Shown: positions 15,887 to 23,555 of the stretch, piece after piece
How positions within the stretch are numbered: the first letter of the stretch is position 1
Layout: each line of letters starts with the position of its first letter
Assembly: GCF_009429125.1 (NCBI RefSeq)
Contig: NZ_CP045529.1
Location: forward strand, 806,001-870,000
Source of the DNA: Luteimicrobium xylanilyticum
GTDB taxonomy: Bacteria; Actinomycetota; Actinomycetes; Actinomycetales; Cellulomonadaceae
Direction: 5' to 3'
Length of the DNA: 64,000 nt
Translations under genes and position numbers: made by a program
The notes under the pieces: model-generated
Seen by the model: the letters and a program-made list of their open reading frames with translations, nothing else
What the model was told of the DNA's origin: nothing
The model's database searches: none

Positions 15887-16972
15887 ATGCAGGCTGCGAC
15901 GGCGCCCACGAGGCTGCGGCACGGGGCGCGCACGGTGCTCGTCGCGCTGACGGTCGCGGCGGTCGGGCTCGTGGCGGGATGCTCGGGGGGCAAGTCGCCG
16001 GCACCGACCGAGACCGTCAGCGGCGGGGTGCCGACCGCGGACAAGACCGCGCCGCCGAGCCCCGCGGCGCCGACCGTGTGGCCGCTCACCGGCGTCAAGA
16101 CCGACAAGGTCGCCGACCGCCCGGCGCTCGCCGTCAAGATCGAGAACTCCACCGACGCCCGTCCCCAGTACGGGCTCGAGCAGGCGGACACCGTGTGGGA
16201 GGAGGTCGTCGAGGGCGGCATCACCCGGTTCCTCGTCGTCTTCCAGTCGAAGACGCCGTCGCGGATCGAGCCGATCCGGTCCGTGCGCCCCATGGACGCC
16301 GCCGTGGTCGCCCCGCTGCACGGGCTCTTCGCCTTCTCCGGGGGGCAGACGCCGTTCGTCAACGCCGCGAAGAAGGTGGCGCAGGTCATCACCATGGACG
16401 GCGGCAGCCCCGGCTTCCACCGCGACCCGAACCGCGCCGCCCCGCACAACGTGTTCGCCGACACGAAGGACCTGTTCGCGCAAGCCGACACGTCCAAGAC
16501 GACGGCGCCCCCGCCCGAGCAGTTCCGGTTCGCCCGGTCGCTCGCGCAGTCGACCGCCGTCACGTCCGGCAAGGCCGCGACGAAGGCCACCATCCACATG
16601 TCCGCGGCGTACGTGCCTGGATGGACCTACGACGCGAGCAAGAAGGTCTACCTGCGCAATGAGACGGGCGTGCCGTCGAAGTCGGCCGAAGGAGTGCGCC
16701 TGTCGGGCGCGAACGTCGTCGTGCTCCGCGTGAAGGTCGTCAACACGAAGTACAAGGACCCGGCCGGGAACCCCGTGCCGGACACCGTGCTCGAGGGGAC
16801 CGGCGCCGCGACCGTGCTGTCGGGCGGCAAGGCCGTGACCGGGACGTGGACCAAGAAGTCGACCGGCGCGGTGCTCCGCGTGACCGCCGACGGCAAGGAC
16901 ATCCTCCTCGCGCCCGGCGAGACGTGGGTCGAGCTCGTGCCGACCGGGTCGGGGAGCGTCGCGCTGAGCTGA
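15887..16972 (+). CDS. DUF3048 domain-containing lipoprotein
   Basis: A 361-residue extracytoplasmic lipoprotein. The signal peptide ends in a lipobox (GLVAGC). The body matches DUF3048 (YerB-like): WPLTGVKTDKVADRPALAVK at the start, then the QYGLEQADTVWEEVVEGG and SVRPMDA segments. An N-terminal larger domain and a C-terminal domain (from about residue 235) are separated by a loop. YerB-type proteins have no established function. The ATG at 15887 is preferred over a GTG at 15881, because GAGGGAG lies right against the GTG but six bases from the ATG. Confidence 0.87.
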   Translation: MQAATAPTRLRHGARTVLVALTVAAVGLVAGCSGGKSPAPTETVSGGVPTADKTAPPSPAAPTVWPLTGVKTDKVADRPALAVKIENSTDARPQYGLEQADTVWEEVVEGGITRFLVVFQSKTPSRIEPIRSVRPMDAAVVAPLHGLFAFSGGQTPFVNAAKKVAQVITMDGGSPGFHRDPNRAAPHNVFADTKDLFAQADTSKTTAPPPEQFRFARSLAQSTAVTSGKAATKATIHMSAAYVPGWTYDASKKVYLRNETGVPSKSAEGVRLSGANVVVLRVKVVNTKYKDPAGNPVPDTVLEGTGAATVLSGGKAVTGTWTKKSTGAVLRVTADGKDILLAPGETWVELVPTGSGSVALS

Positions 16973-17060
16973 TCGCCGCACCCCCACGGACCGGCCCCCC
17001 GGGGGTCGACCAGGGATGATCCCGGGCGCGCCGGGGCAGGGCCAGGGTGACGATGGAGCC

Positions 17061-18611
17061 ATGGCCGAGAACAGCAGCCCCCAGGGCGAGAGCACCCGTC
17101 AGGCCGGCGACGCCGGCACCCTCCACTACGACGTCGTCGTCATCGGGGCCGGGCCCGTCGGTGAGAACGTCGCCGACCGCGCCGGCCGGACCGGGCTGTC
17201 GACCGTGATCGTCGAGGCGGAGCTGGTCGGAGGAGAGTGCTCGTACTGGGCGTGCATGCCCTCCAAGACCCTGCTCCGTCCCGGGGCTGCGCTCGCGGCT
17301 GCGAAGGACGTGCCTGGGCTGACCGTCTCGGCCACCGTCGACCCCGGTCCGGTGCTCGCGTGGCGCGACGAGGTCACGTCGGGCTGGGACGACGCCGGCC
17401 AGGTCGAGTGGCTCGACAGCGCGGGGATCGCACTCCTCCGCGGCCACGGGCGGCTCGTCGGCCCACGCCGCGTCGAGGTGACCGACCCGGACGGCACGCG
17501 CACGGTCGTCGAGGCCCGGTACGCCGTGGCGGTCGCGACCGGCAGCGTGCCCGTCCTGCCGGAGGTGCCCGGCCTCGTCGAGGCCGCACCGTGGGGCAGC
17601 CGCGAGGCGACCGCGGCCGAGGAGGTGCCGTCGTCGGTCGTCGTCGTGGGCGGTGGCGTGGTCGCGTGCGAGATGGCGACGGCGTACGCGGACCTCGGGG
17701 CGCACGTGACGCTGCTGGTGCGGCACGGGCTGCTCGGGGCGGCCGAGCCGTTCGCGGGCGAGGCGGTCAAGACCTCGCTCGAGGAGCTCGGCGTCGACGT
17801 GCGGCTCGGGGCCTCGCCCGTGCGGGTGTCGCGTGACGGCGTCGGGGGACCGGTCACGGTGACCTACGACGACGGGTCGGGGGAGCACGACGTCACGGCC
17901 GCCGAGCTGCTCGTCGCCACGGGCCGCGTGCCGCGCACGCAGGACGTCGGGCTCGGCTCGGTGGGGCTGACCGAGGTGGGGCGCGGGCTCGAGGTCGACG
18001 ACGCGATGCGGGTCCGGGGCGTCGAGGGCGGCTGGCTCTTCGCGGCCGGTGACGTGACGGGGCGCGTCGCGACCACGCACCAGGGCAAGTACCAGGCGCG
18101 CGTCGCCGGCGACGTGATCGCGGCGACCTTCGGTGCCTCGTCGGAGGACGGCGGGAAGTCCGGAGACGGGGTGCCGGTGCCGGCGACCGACGAGAACCGG
18201 GCGGGCGCGCAGGCGACCGAGCCGTGGAGCCGGTTCGCGGCGAGCGCCGACCATGCGGCCCAGACCCAGGTCGTCTTCACGCGGCCCCAGGTCGCGTGGG
18301 TCGGGCTGAGCGAGCGCAAGGCACGCGACGCGGGGCTCGACGTGCGCGTCGTCGAGTACGACCTCGGCGCGGTCGCGGGCGCGCACGTGACGGGGAAGTC
18401 GTTCGCGGGCCGGGTGAGCGCCGTCGTCGACGAGGCCCGGCGGGTGCTCGTCGGCGTGACGTTCGTCGGCCCGGAGGTCGGGGAGATGCTGCACGCGGCG
18501 ACGGTCGCGGTCGTCGGTGAGGTGCCGCTGGAACGGCTGTGGCACGCGGTGCCGGCGTACCCGACGGTGAGCGAGGTCTGGCTGCGGCTCTTGGAGACGT
18601 ACGGGCTCTGA
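17061..18611 (+). CDS. FAD-dependent pyridine nucleotide-disulfide oxidoreductase
   Basis: Flavoprotein disulfide reductase of 516 residues. An N-terminal FAD-binding motif (VVIGAGPVGENVADRAG) and a redox-active disulfide of the C-x4-C class (GGECSYWACMPSK) are present. An NADH-binding Rossmann motif (VVVVGGGVVACEMATAYADLG), the ATG-type FAD motif near LLVATGRVPR, the AAGDVTG motif, and a C-terminal dimerisation domain also appear. The interface lacks the HxxxxE pair of lipoamide dehydrogenase: the end reads LWHAVPAYPTVSEVWLRLLE, with the catalytic-type HAxPxxxE kept. Mycothione reductase, mercuric reductase-like and LpdA-like enzymes share this plan; the substrate is not assigned. Confidence 0.87.
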   Translation: MAENSSPQGESTRQAGDAGTLHYDVVVIGAGPVGENVADRAGRTGLSTVIVEAELVGGECSYWACMPSKTLLRPGAALAAAKDVPGLTVSATVDPGPVLAWRDEVTSGWDDAGQVEWLDSAGIALLRGHGRLVGPRRVEVTDPDGTRTVVEARYAVAVATGSVPVLPEVPGLVEAAPWGSREATAAEEVPSSVVVVGGGVVACEMATAYADLGAHVTLLVRHGLLGAAEPFAGEAVKTSLEELGVDVRLGASPVRVSRDGVGGPVTVTYDDGSGEHDVTAAELLVATGRVPRTQDVGLGSVGLTEVGRGLEVDDAMRVRGVEGGWLFAAGDVTGRVATTHQGKYQARVAGDVIAATFGASSEDGGKSGDGVPVPATDENRAGAQATEPWSRFAASADHAAQTQVVFTRPQVAWVGLSERKARDAGLDVRVVEYDLGAVAGAHVTGKSFAGRVSAVVDEARRVLVGVTFVGPEVGEMLHAATVAVVGEVPLERLWHAVPAYPTVSEVWLRLLETYGL

Positions 18612-18617
18612 CGTCTC

Positions 18618-18652
18618 CTTCGCCGACGGTGGCGCTGGGTTCGCCGAGCGTG
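18618..18652. repeat. dispersed intergenic element, copy 2
   Basis: CTTCGCCGACGGTG then GTTCGCCGA, spaced as in the copy near 11748-11785. It lies directly after the oxidoreductase stop. Confidence 0.45.
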
Positions 18653-18705
18653 ACGTGTCGTGGCCTGGTGTCGCGGACGGGGCAGCGAGGCGGCTTCGCA
18701 CCGAG

Positions 18706-18765
18706 GCGCAACACTCATTGCGCAATAGGGCTTGCGCAATGAGTGTTGCGCAACTAGTGTTGCGG
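18706..18765. promoter_or_regulatory. 20-bp perfect inverted repeat with TTGCGCAA boxes
   Basis: The arms 18706-18725 and 18732-18751 are exact reverse complements with a six-base spacer. The structure contains the palindromes ATTGCGCAAT (18718-18727) and GTTGCGCAAC (18745-18754), a third TTGCGCAA at 18732-18739, and a further GTGTTGCG half-site. It sits about 60 bases upstream of a small gene and an HTH regulator. A multi-site operator for that regulator is the simplest reading; as RNA the same segment could form a stable hairpin. Confidence 0.6.
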
Positions 18766-18811
18766 TTGTCGGGGTCGCGAGGAGCCCCGCAGACTGCTCA
18801 GGGAGGCCATC

Positions 18812-18970
18812 ATGTTCGGACGACACCACGCACCGCGCAGCACCACCACGTACCGCTCGGTCGCTCGCGCGGAGGAGACCCGCCGGCACGACGCCGCGCT
18901 CGCTCGCCAGCGCGCCGAACGCGACGCCGACTGGTACCGCGACGTGGCCTCCGTGTGGTGGGGCCGCTGA
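18812..18970 (+). CDS. small Arg-rich protein upstream of HTH regulator
   Basis: A 52-residue reading frame with a good GGGAGG site before its ATG; its stop is followed by a GGAGG site for the next gene. The product begins MFGRHHAPRSTTTYR and has a charged predicted helix (ARAEETRRHDAALARQR). It ends in an aromatic stretch, DWYRDVASVWWGR. No membrane segment or signal peptide. I do not recognise the family. Position and ribosome sites suggest it is co-expressed with the HTH gene, perhaps as a partner or modulator. Confidence 0.6.
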   Translation: MFGRHHAPRSTTTYRSVARAEETRRHDAALARQRAERDADWYRDVASVWWGR

Positions 18971-18980
18971 GGAGGCACGC

Positions 18981-19577
18981 ATGACCGAGACCAAGCGCAC
19001 CAGCACGCCGTCGCACGAGTCGCTCACCACCAGCGACCCCGCGATGCTGCGGGCGCTGGCGCACCCGCTCCGGATCGAGGTGCTCGCGATCCTCGACGAG
19101 GTGGGCGAGGCCACCGCGAGCGAGATCGCCGAACGCACCGGCCAGACGGTCGCCAACTGCTCCTTCCACCTGCGCTCGCTCGAGAAGGCCGGCTACGTCG
19201 AACGCGCCGAGCCGCGCGGACGCGAGAAGCCGTGGCGCCCCGCGCACCGCAAGCGCACGATCGAGCCCGACCCCAACGACGCCGCATCGGTCCGAGAGTC
19301 GGGCGTCATCTCGGCGGGCTTCGTCCAGCACGAGGCAGCCCGTCTCGACGCCTTCCTCACGGACCCGCGCCCGCTTCCTCCCGAGTGGGTGCACGCGGTC
19401 ACCGTCTCGACGGCGAGGATCTGGGCCACCGCGGAGGAGATGGAGCAGCTCGGCGAGGACGCTCTCGCACTGCTCGAACGCTTCGCGGGACGCAGCACGG
19501 ACCCGTCCCTGAGACCCGAGGGTGCCGTGCAGAGCCGCATGTTCCTGACGCTGAACCCCGACCGCGACGAGATCTGA
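18981..19577 (+). CDS. winged helix-turn-helix (ArsR-like) transcriptional regulator
   Basis: A 198-residue regulator. Residues about 22-90 form an ArsR-like winged helix: MLRALAHPLRIEVLAILDE, the TASEIAERTGQTVANCSFHL recognition helices, and a wing around RAEPRGREKPW. There is no metal-binding ELCVCDL motif, so it is not a classical metal sensor. The C-terminal 100 residues are helical and carry SARIW and MEQLGEDAL segments, typical of HTH proteins paired with exporters. No exporter is adjacent here. The large TTGCGCAA dyad upstream is the likely binding site. Confidence 0.85.
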   Translation: MTETKRTSTPSHESLTTSDPAMLRALAHPLRIEVLAILDEVGEATASEIAERTGQTVANCSFHLRSLEKAGYVERAEPRGREKPWRPAHRKRTIEPDPNDAASVRESGVISAGFVQHEAARLDAFLTDPRPLPPEWVHAVTVSTARIWATAEEMEQLGEDALALLERFAGRSTDPSLRPEGAVQSRMFLTLNPDRDEI

Positions 19578-19629
19578 GGCCGCCGGGGCATCACCGCCCG
19601 TGAACCGCGGAGCCCACGGTGCCTGCCGA

Positions 19630-19681
19630 CGGAACGGCTGCGGCCCGCCACCCTTTCGGGCGGCGGGCCGCAGCCGTTCCG
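19630..19681. terminator. bidirectional terminator
   Basis: CGGAACGGCTGCGGCCCGCC (19630-19649) is the exact reverse complement of the arm ending at 19681, across a loop containing CCCTTTCGGG. It lies between the HTH gene and the converging binding-protein gene. Confidence 0.85.
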
Positions 19682-19688
19682 GGGCCGG

Positions 19689-20705
19689 TCAGCTCGAGGC
19701 TGCCAGCTGACCGTCCGAGCTGAACACGAGGCCGATCGTGATCTGGCCCTTCTGCAGCGCGGACTTGGTCAGCGGGCCGCCCGTGTCGAGCTGCTTGAAG
19801 CTCGCGAACTGCAGGCCGTAGACCTTCTCCAGGCCCGGCTGGCAGTAGTCGCGCGTGGTGCACTCCGGCGGGCCGCCGAGGATCAGGCCGCCGCACTTGG
19901 ACGCCAGGTCCGACAACGTCTTGACGCCGTTCTTGTCGGCGAACGCCGTCGTGACGGCGTACGCGTTCTGGTCCTGCGCGGCGGCGGGCTTGCCGAAGAC
20001 CAGGCCGACCTTCTTGCCGAGGTCCGTCAGGGCCGCGACCGTCTTGTCGAGGTCCCCGCTCGCGGGGCTCGTGGAGTCCGCGCCGTTCTGAGCCGCGTTG
20101 ATGAAGGTGGTCAGCGTGCTCGTGTACTCGGGGACGATGGTGAGCTGGCCGTTCTCGAGGGCTTTGAGGTAGGTCTCGCGCGACCCGACGTCGCGGACCG
20201 TCGGGGCGTAGCCGGCCGACTTCAGGACGTCCGCGTAGATGTTCGCGAGCGTCGCCGACTCCGAGAAGTTCGCGGCACCGATCGTGACCTTGGTGCCCTT
20301 GCCGGCCGAGGTGTCCTTCGCCGTGAGCTGGTGGTCGTCGACGAAGTCCTTGGCGGCCTGGGCGGACGTCTGCCGGTCCACGTCCACGGCCTTGTTGAGG
20401 GCGATGAGCCCCGGGGTGTCGAGCGCGGCCGAGACCGTGTCGAGCAACGGGATGATGGCGTCGTCGTTCGCGACGGCCTTCGCGTTGAGGGCGGGGATGA
20501 CGTTGTCGGCGTTCTGGAGCTTCTTGTCGTCCTCGAGGACGACGAGCTTGTCGCCCGCGACCGGCTTACAGGTCGGGACGGAGGCGTTCGAGGCGTTGGC
20601 GGAGGACGTCGGGTGGGTGCCCGACGAACCGGCCTGGCCGCACGCGGCGAGGACCGACGCGAGCGCGACGGCCGAGAGTCCTGCGGCGAGTGTTCGGGTA
20701 CGCAT
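19689..20705 (-). CDS. osmoprotectant ABC transporter substrate-binding lipoprotein, circularly permuted
   Basis: A 338-residue lipoprotein (lipobox LAAC, Cys22) of the OpuAC/OpuCC type that would capture glycine betaine or similar solutes outside the cell. The order of segments is unusual. Residues about 53-127 (KLVVLEDDKKLQ, then DNVIPALN, LLDTVSAAL, ALNKAVDVD, AAKDFVDDHQL) match what is normally the C-terminus. They are followed at about 139 by VTIGAANFSESATLANIYAD, the normal N-terminus. The protein ends at GLVFSSDGQLAASS, where other members continue into LVVLxDDK. So the domain is circularly permuted. Downstream of two permease genes on the same strand. Confidence 0.9.
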   Translation of the reverse strand: MRTRTLAAGLSAVALASVLAACGQAGSSGTHPTSSANASNASVPTCKPVAGDKLVVLEDDKKLQNADNVIPALNAKAVANDDAIIPLLDTVSAALDTPGLIALNKAVDVDRQTSAQAAKDFVDDHQLTAKDTSAGKGTKVTIGAANFSESATLANIYADVLKSAGYAPTVRDVGSRETYLKALENGQLTIVPEYTSTLTTFINAAQNGADSTSPASGDLDKTVAALTDLGKKVGLVFGKPAAAQDQNAYAVTTAFADKNGVKTLSDLASKCGGLILGGPPECTTRDYCQPGLEKVYGLQFASFKQLDTGGPLTKSALQKGQITIGLVFSSDGQLAASS

Positions 20706-20805
20706 TGCCCCATTCGACCGCCCACCACCCACACAGGCAACCGGGATACCGCCCGTGGCGCCGTGAGAGCAGTGCCGCGGGCGCCGTCGTCGGGCCTCGC
20801 GAGCC

Positions 20806-21504
20806 TCAGACGGCGCGCGCCGCCGCACGCGACTCGGCCCGCACCGAGGCCGGCGTCACCGCCCGCTGGACGAGCGCGAGGACACCGTCGACGAGCAGGC
20901 ACAGCACCGCGACGACCACGCCGCCCGCGAGCACCTGGCCGTAACGCTGCGTCCCGAACCCGAGCGAGATGATCTGGCCCAGACCGCCGCCCCCGGCGAG
21001 CGCCGCCAGCGGGATCGTCGCGACGACCTGGACGATCGTCGTCCGCAGGCCCGCCGCGAGGTACGGCACGGCCAGCGGCAGCTCGACCCGCCCGACGACG
21101 CGCCCCCCTCCCATGCCCATCCCGCGGGCCGCGTCGGTCACGGCGGGGTCGACGCCCCGGACCCCCGTGAACGTCGTCGACAGCAGCACGGGGAACGCGA
21201 AGACCGCGGCCGCGATGACGGTCGCGGTGTCCCCGAACAGGCCCGCCGTCGCCAGGATGATGATGATCGCCAGCGTCGGCAGGGCACGCGTCGTGTTGGC
21301 GGCGACGATGACGGTCGCCGCGCCACGCTGGAGGCGGTGGCTGTGCCCGAGCCAGATGCCCAGCGGGATCGCGACGACCGACGCGAGCAGCACCGCCGCG
21401 AGCGTCATGAGCAGATGCTCGCGCGTCAGGGCCCAGATGCCGCCCGGCCCCGACCAGTTGAGCGGGTCGTTGAGCCAGGTGATCGCCTCGTCGATGACGT
21501 TCAT
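20806..21504 (-). CDS. osmoprotectant ABC transporter permease
   Basis: Inner-membrane subunit (232 residues, about five to six helices) of a ProW/OpuCB-type importer. The EAA-like cytoplasmic loop, which docks the ATPase, is at DAARGMGMGGGRVVGRVELPLAVPYLAAG. The start is the ATG at 21504, which overlaps the stop of the upstream permease (ATGA) and has a GGAGGG site. Longer frames upstream lie inside that permease. Expected to pair with the other permease as a heterodimer. Confidence 0.9.
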   Translation of the reverse strand: MNVIDEAITWLNDPLNWSGPGGIWALTREHLLMTLAAVLLASVVAIPLGIWLGHSHRLQRGAATVIVAANTTRALPTLAIIIILATAGLFGDTATVIAAAVFAFPVLLSTTFTGVRGVDPAVTDAARGMGMGGGRVVGRVELPLAVPYLAAGLRTTIVQVVATIPLAALAGGGGLGQIISLGFGTQRYGQVLAGGVVVAVLCLLVDGVLALVQRAVTPASVRAESRAAARAV

Positions 21505-22157
21505 GCGGCCCTCCCACGCAGCCACGGCGTCAGCGCACGCCCGACCAGCCACAGCAGCACGTCCAGGACCAGCGCGAGCAGGAGGCACAGGACGGTCGCC
21601 GTCGTGATCTCCGCCCGGTAGAAGCTCTGGAACCCGCGGAACAGCAGGTTCCCGAGCCCCCCGTACCCGACGACGACGCCCACGGTGACGAGCGCGACCG
21701 TCGACACCGTCGCGAGGCGGACCCCCGTGACGATGCCGGGCAGCGCGCTCGGCAGCTCGACCGTCCAGAAGCGACGGGCGCGGCCGTAGCCGAGACCGCG
21801 GGCGGCGTCCAGCACCGCCGGGTCCACGCCCTGCAGCGCCGCGACCGCCGTACGTACCAGGATCACCAGCGCGTACAGCACGAGGCCCAGCAGGACCGGC
21901 GCGCGCCCGATCCCCATGAACGGAGCCAGGATCGCGAACAACGCGAGCGACGGGATCGTGTACAGCGTCGACGCGAACCCCACGATCAGCCCCGCCAGCC
22001 AGCGCACGCGCGTCGCCAGCGCCGCCAGAGGCAGGGAGACCACGATCGCGATCGCGACCGCCTCGACCGTCAGCGACGCGTGCACGACGAGCGCGTCACG
22101 GATCGCGTCCCAGTTCGCGGTGACGTAGTCCCACGAGAACCACGGGTTGTCTGCCAC
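21501..22157 (-). CDS. osmoprotectant ABC transporter permease
   Basis: A 218-residue ProW/OpuC-type permease. The ATPase-docking loop reads DAARGLGYGRARRFWTVELPSALPGIVTG and closely parallels the loop in the other permease. First gene of the three-gene minus-strand unit (permease, permease, binding protein). GTG start 7 bases after TAGGTT. The ATPase gene lies on the opposite strand, about 370 bases away. Confidence 0.92.
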   Translation of the reverse strand: MADNPWFSWDYVTANWDAIRDALVVHASLTVEAVAIAIVVSLPLAALATRVRWLAGLIVGFASTLYTIPSLALFAILAPFMGIGRAPVLLGLVLYALVILVRTAVAALQGVDPAVLDAARGLGYGRARRFWTVELPSALPGIVTGVRLATVSTVALVTVGVVVGYGGLGNLLFRGFQSFYRAEITTATVLCLLLALVLDVLLWLVGRALTPWLRGRAA

Positions 22158-22164
22158 CCGCCCG

Positions 22165-22170
22165 AACCTA
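22165..22170 (-). promoter_or_regulatory. -10 box TAGGTT, leaderless permease promoter
   Basis: Minus-strand TAGGTT is followed by 7 bases and GTG at 22157. The surrounding GGTAGGTTCG is identical to the opposing ATPase promoter. Confidence 0.55.
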
Positions 22171-22241
22171 CCGGCCGTCGGTGACGTTCGCTTCGTCGTC
22201 GGCTCGGCTCCCTACCAGCGCCCGCTGCGTCGTCGGGCCCG

Positions 22242-22299
22242 TGTCGCGAGTCAGCGTGTTCGTCACGAGTCAGCGGGAACTTCGCGCTGACTCGCGACA
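22242..22299. repeat. inverted repeat TGTCGCGAGTCAGCG
   Basis: Arms of 15 bases, 22242-22256 and 22285-22299, are perfectly complementary. The loop holds a third copy of CGAGTCAGCG (near 22266-22275) in direct orientation. Possible operator cluster or attenuating hairpin. Confidence 0.55.
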
Positions 22300-22449
22300 G
22301 ACGCGGTGACTCGGTGGGTGTCCGGGCCGATGCCGGCCGAGCATGCGGTTGTGCACCAGCCCTCGTGCCGAGCATGCGAGCACACCCCTGTTCGACGGCG
22401 AGAAGGGCGCTGCTCGCATGGTCGGCGGAGCTGGCGGGGGCTGATCGCG

Positions 22450-22491
22450 TCACACTCGGCGGACGGCGGGTCACACTCGGCGGACGGCGGG
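22450..22491 (+). repeat. two tandem 21-base repeats
   Basis: The unit TCACACTCGGCGGACGGCGG plus one further G occurs exactly twice (22450-22470, 22471-22491), and a third, degenerate TCACCGTCGG follows. It lies 33-74 bases upstream of the ATPase start, covering the -35 region and just upstream. Confidence 0.6.
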
Positions 22492-22511
22492 TCACCGTCG
22501 GGGTGTCCGGG

Positions 22512-22517
22512 TAGGTT
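22512..22517 (+). promoter_or_regulatory. -10 box TAGGTT, leaderless ATPase promoter
   Basis: TAGGTT, six bases (CGTCCC), then ATG at 22524. Confidence 0.6.
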
Positions 22518-22523
22518 CGTCCC

Positions 22524-23555
22524 ATGGCCGACGCCGCGATCGTCTTCGAGCACGTCCGCAAGGAGTACCCCGACGGGACCGTCGCGGTGGAGGACCTCTC
22601 CCTCGAGGTGGTGGAGCACGAGATCCTGGCGCTCGTCGGGCCGTCGGGCTGCGGGAAGTCCACGACGCTGCGGATGACGAACCGGCTCGTCGAGCCCAGC
22701 GGCGGCCGGATCCTCGTGGGCGACGAGGACGTGCTCGCGGCGGACCCGGTGCGGCTACGGCGCTCGATGGGCTACGTGATCCAGAACGTGGGCCTCTTCC
22801 CGCACCGGACGGTCGCGCAGAACGTCGCGATCGTCCCCGGCCTGCTGCGCTGGGACCGTCAGCGCACCAAGGGCCGGGTGGGCGAGCTCCTCGATCTCGT
22901 CGGCCTCCCGCCGGACCGCTACGCGAAGCGCTACCCGCACGAGCTGTCGGGCGGCGAGCAGCAGCGTGTCGGCGTGGCGCGGGCGCTCGCGACGGACCCG
23001 CCCGTCCTGCTCATGGACGAGCCGTTCGGTGCCGTCGACCCGGCCGGTCGCCGTCGGCTGCAGGCCGAGTTCTGGCGGATCCAGCGCGAGCTCGGCACCA
23101 CGGTCATGTTCGTGACGCACGACATCGACGAGGCGGTCCGGCTTGGCGACCGGGTCGCGGTGTTCTCGCGCGGCGGGCACGTGGAGCAGCTCGCGGACCC
23201 GGTCGAGGTCCTGGCCCGGCCGGCGTCGGACGCGGTCCGTGCGCTCGTCGGGGACGGTGCGCCCGTGCGGCTGCTGGGGATCACGCACGTCGAGCGCGGG
23301 GACGTGCAGCCCGCCGGCACGCGGGAACGGCCGGGGGGCGCCGTCGTCGAGCTCGGCGCGACGCTCGCGACCGCGCTCGAGGCGGTCGCCGAGGCGCCCG
23401 ACGGTCTCGTCGCCGTCGTCGACGGGAAGGCGGCCGACGGCGCGCCGGCGACCGTGGTGGGCACGCTCGACGCCCCCGGGGTCCTCGCGGCGCTGCGCCG
23501 CGCCGTCGACGGCGCGGTCACGCCGGCGGGCGCAGGCTCCGCTGGTAGAGGGTGA
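22524..23555 (+). CDS. osmoprotectant ABC transporter ATP-binding protein
   Basis: An OpuCA/ProV-type ATPase of 343 residues. Walker A is GPSGCGKSTT, the Q-loop lies in GYVIQNVGLFPH, the signature is LSGGEQQRVGVARAL, Walker B is VLLMDEPFGAVD, and the switch His is in FVTHDIDEA. The C-terminal 110 residues form an accessory domain in place of tandem CBS domains; only weak beta structure can be guessed there. It probably powers the two permeases encoded divergently. The 3' end overlaps the converging acetyltransferase gene by 38 bases. Confidence 0.92.
   Translation: MADAAIVFEHVRKEYPDGTVAVEDLSLEVVEHEILALVGPSGCGKSTTLRMTNRLVEPSGGRILVGDEDVLAADPVRLRRSMGYVIQNVGLFPHRTVAQNVAIVPGLLRWDRQRTKGRVGELLDLVGLPPDRYAKRYPHELSGGEQQRVGVARALATDPPVLLMDEPFGAVDPAGRRRLQAEFWRIQRELGTTVMFVTHDIDEAVRLGDRVAVFSRGGHVEQLADPVEVLARPASDAVRALVGDGAPVRLLGITHVERGDVQPAGTRERPGGAVVELGATLATALEAVAEAPDGLVAVVDGKAADGAPATVVGTLDAPGVLAALRRAVDGAVTPAGAGSAGRG

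Larger units (their letters stand above)
22158..22523. other. repeat-rich divergent promoter region of the osmoprotectant importer
   Basis: This is a 366-base gap without a convincing gene. It holds matched leaderless promoters at both edges, each with the core GGTAGGTTCG. It also holds a 15-bp inverted repeat built on CGAGTCAGCG, two direct copies of GCCGAGCATGCG (22336-22347 and 22367-22378), and a tandem 21-base repeat just before the ATPase start. The repeats suggest several regulator sites controlling both halves of the transporter. Short reading frames crossing it lack ribosome sites. Confidence 0.6.

Noticed and set aside
17061-18611. Assignment of the flavoprotein as lipoamide dehydrogenase
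   Set aside because: No pyruvate or oxoglutarate dehydrogenase genes are near, and the C-terminal interface motif differs from typical Lpd; left as a general disulfide reductase.
22450-22491. CRISPR-like direct repeats
   Set aside because: Only two adjacent copies without spacers and no cas gene in the window.
22306-22677. Short frames on both strands in the importer control region
   Set aside because: They depend on the tandem repeats, lack ribosome sites and run into the ATPase gene in the wrong frame.
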